From an uncultured Prevotella sp. (GTDB lineage: Bacteria; Bacteroidota; Bacteroidia; Bacteroidales; Bacteroidaceae): DNA of 64,000 nt. The stretch lies in the NCBI GenBank assembly GCA_900540375.1, contig UQFS01000013.1, positions 21,062 through 85,061 of the forward strand. Direction: 5' to 3'. Position numbers and translations under genes: made by a program. The notes under the pieces were generated by a model that was given only the letters and a program-made list of their open reading frames with translations, had not been told where the DNA came from and did not search any database. Shown here piece after piece: positions 9,316 to 17,040 of the stretch (position 1 is the first letter of the stretch; every line of letters starts with the position of its first letter).

Positions 9316-9323
9316 CAAATATA
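9316..9323 (-). promoter_or_regulatory. -7 box upstream of rarA
   Basis: Minus-strand TATATTTG fits TAnnTTTG and lies 29 nt before the rarA start codon. I see no clear TTTG -33 element. Confidence 0.4.
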
Positions 9324-9365
9324 CGACTTTTCTTGGAAATACACTCATACCACCATAAAAAATAA

Positions 9366-9397
9366 CGCTACACCGCTGCACCGCTACACCGCTACAT
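9366..9397 (+). repeat. Four tandem copies of an 8-bp repeat (array A)
   Basis: Successive octamers CGCTACAC, CGCTGCAC, CGCTACAC and CGCTACAT run without gaps. The array is the reverse complement of array B (9585-9616), so the two can pair as a long stem across 187 bp of very AT-rich DNA. Confidence 0.9.
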
Positions 9398-9439
9398 TTA
9401 TAGGTATCGGACATACAAGAAACGCAAAACGTAAAATAA

Positions 9440-9540
9440 AAACAAGAATGTATATTATATCATAACTAATTAATATATAATATATAATATATTATATAAT
9501 ATTAATATAAATAATAATATAATATATTTTCATTCTATAG
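9440..9540. other. Extremely AT-rich spacer between the two octamer arrays
   Basis: The core (about 9445-9532) is nearly pure A/T with many TATAAT and TTAATATA-like steps and short self-complementary runs. The whole 639-bp gap between rarA and rpsA holds no convincing gene; short open frames across the arrays translate to low-quality, repeat-driven peptides. Confidence 0.8.
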
Positions 9541-9584
9541 TCTCATTTTCAGCACTTTTCCGACAGTACATCAGAATGCACCTT

Positions 9585-9616
9585 ATGTAGCGGTGTAGCA
9601 GTGTAGCAATGTAGCG
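9585..9616 (-). repeat. Four tandem copies of the 8-bp repeat, inverted (array B)
   Basis: On the plus strand it reads ATGTAGCG, GTGTAGCA, GTGTAGCA, ATGTAGCG, i.e. four copies of the array A octamer in the opposite orientation, again without gaps. Confidence 0.9.
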
Positions 9617-9830
9617 GTTGTTTGTAACCGCGACATCCGTCGCACCCTTGCCCTTTCGCCTTTCGTCACAAACCTTAGTTCCAGGTCTCTCAGACAATCC
9701 CTCCGCGGCACACAGACCATAAACACAGATTTCCCTGGCCACGAATAGAAATCGCACGTTATTGGTGTTAAAATATCATAAATACGGCATAACCCGCTGA
9801 ACCGGTGAATGGTGTATGAAAAAAAAGCAG

Positions 9831-9838
9831 TACCTTTG
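9831..9838 (+). promoter_or_regulatory. -7 box of rpsA
   Basis: TACCTTTG matches TAnnTTTG and is 88 bp upstream of the rpsA start, giving a leader of about 80 nt. No good TTTG -33 element is seen. Confidence 0.5.
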
Positions 9839-9926
9839 CAGCTGATTTCAAAGGGTGTGGGCATGCTATACCCTGTCGATTCACATAAAGTCTAACTTTA
9901 TTAATTCATTAACAATTTAATTTTTT

Positions 9927-11717
9927 ATGTCAGATTTAAACAACGTCAAGAACGTGCAGCCGTTAGCCGACTTCAACTGGGACGAGTTTGAGAACGGTAC
10001 AAGCTCCAACGTCAGCAAGCAGGACCTCGAGAAGGCCTACGACGAAACCCTCAACAAAATCCAGGAGCATGAGGTGGTGGAAGGTACTGTCATCTCCATC
10101 GACAAGAAAGAGGTGGTGGTCAACATCGGCTACAAGAGCGATGGTATCATCCCCGCTTCTGAGTTCCGCTACAACCCCGACCTGAAGGTGGGCGACAAGG
10201 TGGAAGTCTATGTTGAGGACCAGGAGGACAAGAAAGGCCAGCTGGTACTTTCTCACAAGAAGGCCCGCCTGAGCAAGAGCTGGGAGCTCATCAACAAGGC
10301 TATGGATGACAATGAGGTTATCCAGGGCTACATCAAGTGCCGCACGAAGGGTGGTATGATCGTCGATGTCTTCGGCATCGAGGCCTTCCTCCCCGGCAGC
10401 CAGATTGACGTTCATCCTATACGCGACTACGACATGTTCGTGGGCAAGACCATGGAGTTCAAGGTGGTGAAGATCAACCAGGAGTTCCGCAACGTAGTCG
10501 TCTCTCACAAGGCACTCATCGAGGCCGAGCTCGAGGCTCAGAAGAAAGAGATCATCTCTCACTTGGAGAAGGGCCAGGTGCTCGAGGGTACTGTCAAAAA
10601 CATCACTTCTTACGGTGTATTCGTCGACCTCGGCGGTGTGGACGGACTGGTGCATATCACCGACCTGTCTTGGGGCCGCGTCAGCGATCCGCATGAGGTT
10701 GTACAGCTCGACCAGAAGATCAATGTCGTTATCCTCGACTTCGATGAGGAGAAGAAGCGCATTGCTCTCGGCCTGAAGCAGCTCACTCCGCATCCTTGGG
10801 ACTCTCTCGATCCTAACCTCAAGGTGGGTGACCACGTCAAGGGTAAGGTTGTCGTCATCGCCGACTACGGTGCATTCGTTGAGATCCAGCCCGGTGTTGA
10901 GGGTCTGATCCACGTCAGCGAGATGTCCTGGAGCCAGCACCTCCGCTCTGCCCAGGAGTTCCTGCACGTAGGTGACGAGGTAGAGGCCGTGATCCTCTCT
11001 CTCGACCGCCAGGAGCGTAAGATGAGCCTCGGTATCAAGCAGCTCAAGGAAGATCCTTGGGAGACCATCGAGCAGAAGTATCCTGTTGGCAGCCGCCACA
11101 CTGCAAAGGTTCGCAACTTCACCAACTTCGGTATCTTCGTAGAGCTCGAAGAGGGTGTTGACGGTCTGATCCACATCAGCGACCTGAGCTGGACCAAGAA
11201 GGTGAAGCATCCTTCTGAGTTCACTTCTGTTGGTGCCGACATCGACGTTGTCGTCCTCGACATCGACAAGGAGAACCGTCGTCTGAGCCTCGGCCACAAG
11301 CAGCTCGAGGAGAATCCTTGGGACAACTATGAGGCTGTCTACACTCCGGGTTCTGTCCACGAGGGCAAGATCACTGAGATGATGGACAAGGGCGCTGTCA
11401 TCACCCTGACAGAGGGTGGCGAAGGCTTCGCTACTCCTAAGCACCTGACCAAGGAAGACGGCTCACAGGCTAAGCTCGGTGAGGTACTGCCGTTCAAGAT
11501 CATCGAGTTCAACAAGGATTCCCGCCGCATCATCCTCTCCCACTCCCGTACATTCGAGGAGGGCAAGGACGAGCCTAAGGCAGCCCGCCGCCACAACTCC
11601 GGCGCACCTCGCAAGGCTCAGGATACTCCGGTGATCAACAATGTTGCTGCCGGTACCAGCCTGGGCGACCTCGACGTGCTGGCTAAGCTGAAGGCTGACC
11701 TCGAGAACGGCAAGTAA
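9927..11717 (+). CDS. rpsA: 30S ribosomal protein S1
   Basis: This 596-residue protein contains six S1 (OB-fold) repeats in order. They begin near HEVVEGTVIS, NEVIQGYIKC, GQVLEGTVKN, GDHVKGKVVV, GSRHTAKVRN and GSVHEGKITE. Repeats 3 to 5 carry the canonical GVFVDL...GLVHITDLSW-type RNA-binding pattern; repeats 1, 2 and 6 are more divergent, as usual for bacterial S1. It binds mRNA on the 30S subunit during initiation. The gene has its own promoter and a strong terminator, and codon use is strongly biased as in a highly expressed gene. A 493-codon open frame on the opposite strand (9963-11444) is a by-product of that bias. Confidence 0.97.
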   Translation: MSDLNNVKNVQPLADFNWDEFENGTSSNVSKQDLEKAYDETLNKIQEHEVVEGTVISIDKKEVVVNIGYKSDGIIPASEFRYNPDLKVGDKVEVYVEDQEDKKGQLVLSHKKARLSKSWELINKAMDDNEVIQGYIKCRTKGGMIVDVFGIEAFLPGSQIDVHPIRDYDMFVGKTMEFKVVKINQEFRNVVVSHKALIEAELEAQKKEIISHLEKGQVLEGTVKNITSYGVFVDLGGVDGLVHITDLSWGRVSDPHEVVQLDQKINVVILDFDEEKKRIALGLKQLTPHPWDSLDPNLKVGDHVKGKVVVIADYGAFVEIQPGVEGLIHVSEMSWSQHLRSAQEFLHVGDEVEAVILSLDRQERKMSLGIKQLKEDPWETIEQKYPVGSRHTAKVRNFTNFGIFVELEEGVDGLIHISDLSWTKKVKHPSEFTSVGADIDVVVLDIDKENRRLSLGHKQLEENPWDNYEAVYTPGSVHEGKITEMMDKGAVITLTEGGEGFATPKHLTKEDGSQAKLGEVLPFKIIEFNKDSRRIILSHSRTFEEGKDEPKAARRHNSGAPRKAQDTPVINNVAAGTSLGDLDVLAKLKADLENGK

Positions 11718-11737
11718 TCAATAGATTGCGAAATTAC

Positions 11738-11773
11738 AACTCTCTCCTGCTGATTAAGTATAGAGAGAGTTTC
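11738..11773. other. Hairpin downstream of rpsA
   Basis: AACTCTCTC and GAGAGAGTT form a 9-bp inverted repeat about 20 bp after the rpsA stop, just upstream of the main terminator. No U-run follows it, so it may protect the 3' end rather than terminate. Confidence 0.5.
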
Positions 11774-11781
11774 CACTCATA

Positions 11782-11817
11782 AAGACTGCAAGACTTCGGT
11801 TTTGCAGTCTTTTTTAT
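11782..11817 (+). terminator. Intrinsic terminator of rpsA
   Basis: A stem AAGACTGCAA (11782-11791) / TTGCAGTCTT (11802-11811) with a short loop is followed by a T run to about 11815. Confidence 0.85.
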
Positions 11818-11943
11818 ACCCCTCCTTGTTAAAATGCCATAGGTAGGAGTTCCGACAAATGATTATTTGCCGCATGTTAATTAATAAGTGTTAATACACA
11901 GATATTTCATTTCCATTTATTCTAATAATTGTCGATTTTTCAT

Positions 11944-11951
11944 TACCTTTG
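11944..11951 (+). promoter_or_regulatory. -7 box of rho
   Basis: TACCTTTG lies 76 bp before the chosen rho start. A transcript starting about 7 nt downstream excludes the in-frame upstream ATG at 11929 as a start, which supports initiation at 12028. Confidence 0.5.
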
Positions 11952-11973
11952 CAATGATTTAAAACACACCGAC

Positions 11974-11990
11974 GTTGCAGTTCTTGCAAC
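11974..11990 (+). promoter_or_regulatory. Small hairpin in the rho leader
   Basis: GTTGCA (11974-11979) and TGCAAC (11985-11990) pair around a 5-nt loop inside the roughly 70-nt untranslated leader. rho is autoregulated in several bacteria; whether this stem takes part is unknown. Confidence 0.35.
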
Positions 11991-12027
11991 ATCTTGTAAA
12001 AATCAACACGCATATTTTTTATATTCT

Positions 12028-14082
12028 ATGTATAGCAAAGAAGAATTATTAGCTAAGAATACTTCTGAACTGGAAGATATTGCCCGGCAATTAGGTATGG
12101 AGCCGGATCAAAACGTCTCTAAGGAGGATGTCGTCTATACCATTCTTGACAAACAGGCCGATGACAGCAGCCATGCCACTGCTACAGCAACAGCTACTGG
12201 TAAGAGAAAGCGCATAAGGATAACGGCTCCCGAAACCGATTACGTGTATTCTGTAAATGGAAAAAATGGAGAAAACCTCGATATGAAAAGAAATAAGAAA
12301 GTAGTCGAGAACAGCTTGTTTTCTGACAATGCCCATACTCAGGCTTCTGATGAAGCAGAGGAAGAGAATAAGCCCAACGATCATCAGCCAGCACAGAATG
12401 GCGGGCAGGGCTCCCTATTCCAGCAAGTAGAAGCCCTCAAGCAGGAACTCGACAGCCTGCCTAAGCATCGTGGACCCAAAACCAAACAGGAGAAGGAACT
12501 TATCGAAAGAATCAACCAACTCCAAAAACAAATAGAAACTGCAGCCCAGAATATGACACAAGAAGCTAACGCTGACGAAAACGGCAACAAGGATAATATA
12601 GAAGACAGCGCAGCTGCCGCCAACACGGAAATAGTACCGGAAGAGGCTTTTGCCACGGGCAATACTCAGGCTGAAAGCGATGGTCAAGACCACAACATTC
12701 TGACTAAGCTGCAGGAAAGGGTCAATGAACACAACAAGCAGCAGGAAGCTTCAGCAAAAGACGAAGACAGTGTGTGGGAAGGCGATCCCGGTGACGGTAC
12801 GGATTTCATACCTGTCGTGGATCTTCCGATAGAAGATCAGGGGATGACGCCCAACTATGATATGTTTGACAATCCCACGACCCCTTATAATAATAATGAG
12901 TACCCTACTTCTGACTACCAGGAGGAAGAGGATCAGCAGGAGCATAGCGGTAATTACGACTTTGACGATATCATCTCCGCCAATGGCGTACTGGAGATTA
13001 TGCCTGACGGCTACGGATTCCTGCGGTCAAGCGACTATAATTACCTGTCTTCTCCCGACGACATCTATGTTGCCGTCAACCAAGTCAAGCATTACGGTCT
13101 GAAGACAGGCGACGTCATTCAGTGCCATGTCAGACCACCTAAGGAGGGTGAGAAATATTTCCCTCTGACTTCCATCGACTCCATCAACGGCCGGAATCCA
13201 TCAGAAGTAAGAGACAGAATCCCATTTGAGCATCTTACCCCGCTCTTCCCCGACGAGAAGTTCACACTTTGCGGTGATCCGAAGACCACCAATCTCTCCA
13301 CTCGTATCGTCGATCTTTTCTCTCCGATCGGTAAAGGTCAGCGTGCGCTGATTGTGGCTCAGCCTAAGACCGGCAAGACCATCTTGATGAAAAATATCGC
13401 CAACGCCATTGCGACTAATCATCCCGAGGCTTATCTGATGATGTTGCTCATCGATGAGCGCCCCGAGGAGGTGACCGATATGGCCCGCACTGTCAACGCA
13501 GAGGTAATCGCCTCTACTTTCGATGAACCAGCAGAGCGCCACGTCAAGATTGCAGGTATCGTGCTCGAAAAAGCCAAGCGCATGGTAGAGTGCGGTCATG
13601 ATGTGGTCATCTTCCTCGACTCCATCACCCGACTGGCCCGCGCCTACAACACGGTGTCTCCTGCCAGCGGCAAGGTGCTCACCGGTGGTGTCGACGCCAA
13701 CGCACTGCAAAAACCGAAACGATTCTTCGGTGCTGCACGTAACATCGAAGGAGGCGGTTCACTAACCATCATCGCTACAGCGCTTATCGATACCGGCAGC
13801 AAGATGGATGAGGTGATCTTTGAGGAATTCAAGGGAACCGGCAACATGGAGTTGCAGCTCGACCGCTCACTGTCCAACAAGCGTATCTTCCCGGCTGTCA
13901 ACCTCGTAGCATCCAGCACACGTCGTGACGACCTGCTGCAAGACAAGACCACACTGCAACGTATGTGGATCTTGCGCAAGTTCATTTCCGACATGAATCC
14001 GATGGAGGCCATGAACACAATTCATGACAAAATGGAGCGCACAAAAGACAACGCCGAATTCCTCGCTTCCATGAACGAATAA
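12028..14082 (+). CDS. rho: Transcription termination factor Rho with long inserted N-terminal region
   Basis: This is a hexameric RNA helicase of 684 residues; Escherichia coli Rho has 419. I chose MYSKEELLAKN as the start because it gives the usual Rho N-terminal helical domain. Residues about 50-305 are an acidic, Gln/Asn/Asp-rich, low-complexity insertion. The RNA-binding OB domain starts about residue 310 (GVLEIMPDGYGFLR), the Walker A loop PKTGKT ends at Thr451, and Walker B is VVIFLDS followed by TRLARAYN. The motor is complete and should be active. Such insertions are known in Bacteroidetes Rho and affect RNA binding or assembly in those studied; the role here is not readable from sequence. 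It has its own promoter and is followed by a tRNA gene. Confidence 0.96.
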   Translation: MYSKEELLAKNTSELEDIARQLGMEPDQNVSKEDVVYTILDKQADDSSHATATATATGKRKRIRITAPETDYVYSVNGKNGENLDMKRNKKVVENSLFSDNAHTQASDEAEEENKPNDHQPAQNGGQGSLFQQVEALKQELDSLPKHRGPKTKQEKELIERINQLQKQIETAAQNMTQEANADENGNKDNIEDSAAAANTEIVPEEAFATGNTQAESDGQDHNILTKLQERVNEHNKQQEASAKDEDSVWEGDPGDGTDFIPVVDLPIEDQGMTPNYDMFDNPTTPYNNNEYPTSDYQEEEDQQEHSGNYDFDDIISANGVLEIMPDGYGFLRSSDYNYLSSPDDIYVAVNQVKHYGLKTGDVIQCHVRPPKEGEKYFPLTSIDSINGRNPSEVRDRIPFEHLTPLFPDEKFTLCGDPKTTNLSTRIVDLFSPIGKGQRALIVAQPKTGKTILMKNIANAIATNHPEAYLMMLLIDERPEEVTDMARTVNAEVIASTFDEPAERHVKIAGIVLEKAKRMVECGHDVVIFLDSITRLARAYNTVSPASGKVLTGGVDANALQKPKRFFGAARNIEGGGSLTIIATALIDTGSKMDEVIFEEFKGTGNMELQLDRSLSNKRIFPAVNLVASSTRRDDLLQDKTTLQRMWILRKFISDMNPMEAMNTIHDKMERTKDNAEFLASMNE

Positions 14083-14108
14083 GAAATTTGGAAAAAAATA
14101 ACGAAAAG

Positions 14109-14140
14109 TTTGGTAGGTACCTAAAAAAAGTGTACCTTTG
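14109..14140 (+). promoter_or_regulatory. Promoter of the tRNA-Lys gene
   Basis: TTTG at 14109-14112, a 20-nt spacer and TACCTTTG at 14133-14140 match the Bacteroidetes sigma consensus on both elements. The tRNA begins 52 nt downstream. Confidence 0.8.
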
Positions 14141-14191
14141 CACTCGCAATTCCAAAACAGACGGTTGAGGATTGCTAAACACTTAAAGAAT

Positions 14192-14264
14192 GCGCCCTTA
14201 GCTCAGCTGGTAGAGCAACTGACTCTTAATCAGTGGGTCTAGGGTTCGAGTCCCTAAGGGCGCA
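14192..14264 (+). tRNA. tRNA-Lys (anticodon CTT)
   Basis: The 73-nt cloverleaf is complete. The acceptor stem GCGCCCT pairs with AGGGCGC, the D arm starts GCTC, the anticodon stem ACTGA/TCAGT holds the loop CTCTTAA with anticodon CTT, and the T arm is TAGGG/CCCTA around TTCGAGT. The discriminator is A. CCA is not encoded and must be added after transcription. Confidence 0.96.
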
Positions 14265-14269
14265 CAAAG

Positions 14270-14299
14270 GCTGAATCTTTCGAGATTCAGCTTTTTTTT
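14270..14299 (+). terminator. Terminator after tRNA-Lys
   Basis: GCTGAATCT / AGATTCAGC closes on a TTCG tetraloop and runs into eight or more T, only 6 nt beyond the tRNA. Confidence 0.9.
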
Positions 14300-14342
14300 A
14301 TTTTCATAACCCTCTCCATCCCCTATTTTGAATGTGCCATAT

Positions 14343-14373
14343 TTTGTAGTTTGCAAATAAAACACTATCTTTG
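14343..14373 (+). promoter_or_regulatory. Promoter of ftsY
   Basis: TTTG at 14343-14346, a 19-nt spacer and TATCTTTG at 14366-14373 are a full match to the consensus. The ftsY start codon is 24 nt downstream of the -7 box. Confidence 0.75.
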
Positions 14374-14396
14374 CAATAGAAATAAGCAATAAAACG

Positions 14397-15344
14397 ATGG
14401 GAATATTCGGACTTTTTAATAAGAAGAAAAAAGAGACGCTTGATGCAGGACTGGAAAAGACTAAGCAGAGTGTCTTCAGTAAGATCACGCGTGCCATCGC
14501 GGGTAAGTCCAAGGTTGACGATGATGTGCTCGACAACCTTGAGGAAGCACTGATCACCTCCGACGTGGGTGTGGATACCACCTTGAAGATCATCCACCGC
14601 ATCGAAGAGAGAGTGACAAGAGACAAATATGTGTCCACTTCTGAGCTCAACACCATCCTGAAAGAAGAGATAGCCTCACTGCTCACCGAAAACAACACGA
14701 AAGACAGCAGCAACTGGGACCTGCCCAGCGACCACAAGCCTTATGTGATACTGGTAGTGGGTGTCAACGGTGTCGGCAAAACCACAACCATAGGCAAACT
14801 GGCTTATCAGTTCAAACAAGCCGGAAAGAAAGTATATCTCGGTGCCGCCGACACCTTTAGGGCTGCTGCCGTAGAGCAGATACAAATCTGGGGCGACCGC
14901 GTGGGCGTGCCCGTCATCAAGCAGCAGATGGGAGCCGATCCTGCCAGCGTCGCTTTCGACACACTGCAAAGCGCAAAAGCCAACGGCGCTGATGTCGTGC
15001 TCATCGATACCGCCGGCCGTCTGCACAACAAAGTTGGTCTGATGAATGAGTTGAAGAAGATCAAGGATGTCATGAAGAAAGTGGTGCCTACCGCTCCCGA
15101 CGAGGTGCTCTTGGTGCTCGATGGCAGTACAGGACAGAATGCCTTTGAACAGGCCAAGCAGTTCTCTGCGGTCACCTCCATCACTTCTCTGGCTATCACC
15201 AAACTCGACGGTACCGCCAAGGGTGGCGTTGTCATCGGCATCTCCGACCAGCTGAAGGTACCCGTGAAATACATCGGCCTCGGAGAGAAGATGGAAGACC
15301 TCCAGCTCTTTAACAGAAAGGAATTTGTTGACTCACTCTTTTAA
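14397..15344 (+). CDS. ftsY: Signal recognition particle receptor FtsY
   Basis: SRP GTPase of 315 residues that docks ribosome-SRP complexes at the inner membrane. It has a short basic N-terminus (MGIFGLFNKKKK) instead of the long acidic A domain of E. coli, then the N domain helices and the G domain. The G domain shows GVNGVGKT (122-129), DTFRAAA, DTAGR (204-208) and TKLD (268-271) followed by GTAKGG. All GTPase motifs are intact. It is transcribed from its own promoter, and rimO and the HU genes follow in the same direction 50 bp later, an order common in Bacteroidetes. Confidence 0.97.
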   Translation: MGIFGLFNKKKKETLDAGLEKTKQSVFSKITRAIAGKSKVDDDVLDNLEEALITSDVGVDTTLKIIHRIEERVTRDKYVSTSELNTILKEEIASLLTENNTKDSSNWDLPSDHKPYVILVVGVNGVGKTTTIGKLAYQFKQAGKKVYLGAADTFRAAAVEQIQIWGDRVGVPVIKQQMGADPASVAFDTLQSAKANGADVVLIDTAGRLHNKVGLMNELKKIKDVMKKVVPTAPDEVLLVLDGSTGQNAFEQAKQFSAVTSITSLAITKLDGTAKGGVVIGISDQLKVPVKYIGLGEKMEDLQLFNRKEFVDSLF

Positions 15345-15394
15345 TCGCTCAATCAGCTGTGGCCGCTTGACAGACGGCAACAGCAAAATATAAA

Positions 15395-16762
15395 ATGAAG
15401 AATAGAATAGACTTTATCACTATGGGGTGCTCAAAAAACCTCGTAGACTCTGAACAACTCATGCGACGCTTCGAGCAGGAGGGCTATCACTGTGTGCACG
15501 ACCCCAAGCGCCCTGCCGGAGACATCGCCGTCATCAATACGTGCGGATTTATAGAAGCAGCCAAAGAGGAAAGCATCAACACGATCTTGGAGTTTGTAGA
15601 TGCCAAGCAGCATGGAAAGCTCAAGAAACTCTTTGTCATGGGCTGCCTCTCACAGCGTTACCGCAAGGAGTTGGAGGAATCGATCCCCGAAGTCGATAAA
15701 TTCTATGGTAAGTTTGACTACCGACAGTTGCTGCAGGATCTTGGACCGGCAGAAGTCGAAGCCTCTGACGCTGATGCGTCTACTGATCAGCAGCAAGCAG
15801 CCCAAGTAAATAAAACCTTCAACCAATCGCGTGTCGATGCCAACAGCCGCCGTAAGCTGACGACACCTCATCACTATGCTTACATCAAGATAGCAGAGGG
15901 ATGCGACCGCCACTGTGCTTACTGCGCCATACCGTTAATCACCGGCAAACATGTCTCTCGGACGATAGACGACATTCTTAACGAGGTGCAGGAACTGGTC
16001 AAAGAGGGTGTGAAAGAGTTTCAGATTATCGAACAGGAACTTACCTATTATGGCATAGACCTCTACCACAAGCCGATGATTGCGGAGCTCATCAGCCGGA
16101 TGGCGGACATCCCCGGAGTGAAGTGGATTAGGTTGCACTATGCCTACCCTAACCAGTTTCCCCTGGAGTTGCTCGACGTGATGCGGGAGAAGCCAAACGT
16201 CTGCCGCTACCTCGACATCGCTTTGCAGCACATTTCTGATCATATGCTCGAGAGAATGCACCGCCACGTCACCAAGGAAGATACCATCAATCTCCTCCGT
16301 ACGATTCGTGAGCGGGTTCCGGGCATCCACATCAGAACCACGCTGATGGTGGGATTCCCCGGTGAGACAGAGGAAGAATTTAATGAGTTGCTCGACTTCG
16401 TGCGTGAGCAGCGCTTTGAGCGTATGGGAGCCTTTGCCTACTCTGAGGAAGAGAGCACCTACTCCGCCCTTCACTATGACGATGACGTGCCGGAAGAGGT
16501 GAAACAACAGCGTCTCGACAAGCTCATGGCTCTGCAACAGCAGATCAGCGAAGAGATAGAAGCTGAGAAAGTGGGTAAGACTTTCCCCGTGATCATCGAT
16601 AGAAAAGAGGGCAACTATTATGTTGGTCGCACCGAATTCTGCTCTCCAGAAGTAGATCCGGAGGTACTCATCCCCGTGAAAGACAAGCACTTGCGCGTCG
16701 GCAACTTCTATCAGGTGAAGATGACAGGCAGCGACGAGTTTGATTTATATGGACAAGTATGA
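15395..16762 (+). CDS. rimO: Ribosomal protein S12 methylthiotransferase RimO
   Basis: Radical-SAM enzyme of 455 residues that methylthiolates the conserved Asp of ribosomal protein S12. The N-terminal UPF0004 domain supplies Cys12, Cys50 and Cys84 for one iron-sulphur cluster, and EGCDRHCAYC supplies Cys170, Cys174 and Cys177 for the SAM-binding cluster. A TRAM-like domain ends the protein. A polar stretch between the two domains (about residues 118-150, Asp/Ser/Gln-rich) is a little longer than usual. The stop overlaps the start of the HU gene by 4 bp, which suggests translational coupling. Confidence 0.96.
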   Translation: MKNRIDFITMGCSKNLVDSEQLMRRFEQEGYHCVHDPKRPAGDIAVINTCGFIEAAKEESINTILEFVDAKQHGKLKKLFVMGCLSQRYRKELEESIPEVDKFYGKFDYRQLLQDLGPAEVEASDADASTDQQQAAQVNKTFNQSRVDANSRRKLTTPHHYAYIKIAEGCDRHCAYCAIPLITGKHVSRTIDDILNEVQELVKEGVKEFQIIEQELTYYGIDLYHKPMIAELISRMADIPGVKWIRLHYAYPNQFPLELLDVMREKPNVCRYLDIALQHISDHMLERMHRHVTKEDTINLLRTIRERVPGIHIRTTLMVGFPGETEEEFNELLDFVREQRFERMGAFAYSEEESTYSALHYDDDVPEEVKQQRLDKLMALQQQISEEIEAEKVGKTFPVIIDRKEGNYYVGRTEFCSPEVDPEVLIPVKDKHLRVGNFYQVKMTGSDEFDLYGQV

Positions 16763-17040
16763 ACAACAAGGAATTCATCAGCACCTTAGCCGCTGACACC
16801 GGCTACACGCAGGCCGACACACAGAAAATGGTCAACACTGTCATCGAGGCGATGAAAAAAGCCTTTGAAGACGGCAACAGTGTGCAGATCACTAACTTTG
16901 GCTCGTTTGAGGTGAAGAAAAGGCTCGAGCGCATTGTCGTCAACCCCGGCAACGGACAGCGGATGCTGGTACCGCCAAAACTCGTACTCAGCTTCAAGCC
17001 TACCTCCGCAATCAAAGAAACTTTGAAAGGAAAATCATGA
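16759..17040 (+). CDS. HU-family DNA-binding protein
   Basis: This 93-residue protein has the full HU/IHF fold: two N-terminal helices, GNSVQITNFGSFEV leading into the beta arms, and an arm tip with NPGNGQRMLVPP. The N-P at the tip is the intercalating Asn-Pro typical of DNA-bending HU proteins. It begins inside the rimO stop (ATGA overlap) and in turn overlaps the start of the next gene by 4 bp, so three genes are likely translated in series. It should act as a nucleoid protein. Confidence 0.93.
   Translation: MNNKEFISTLAADTGYTQADTQKMVNTVIEAMKKAFEDGNSVQITNFGSFEVKKRLERIVVNPGNGQRMLVPPKLVLSFKPTSAIKETLKGKS

Noticed and set aside
9262..9864. Short open frames across the octamer arrays between rarA and rpsA
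   Set aside because: Their peptides are built from the repeats (RYTAT-, LLHCYTA-like) and lack start signals; the region reads as non-coding.
9963..11444. 493-codon minus-strand open frame inside rpsA
   Set aside because: It results from the strongly biased codons of rpsA; its translation is a repetitive Leu/Val/Asp-rich sequence that mirrors the S1 repeats.
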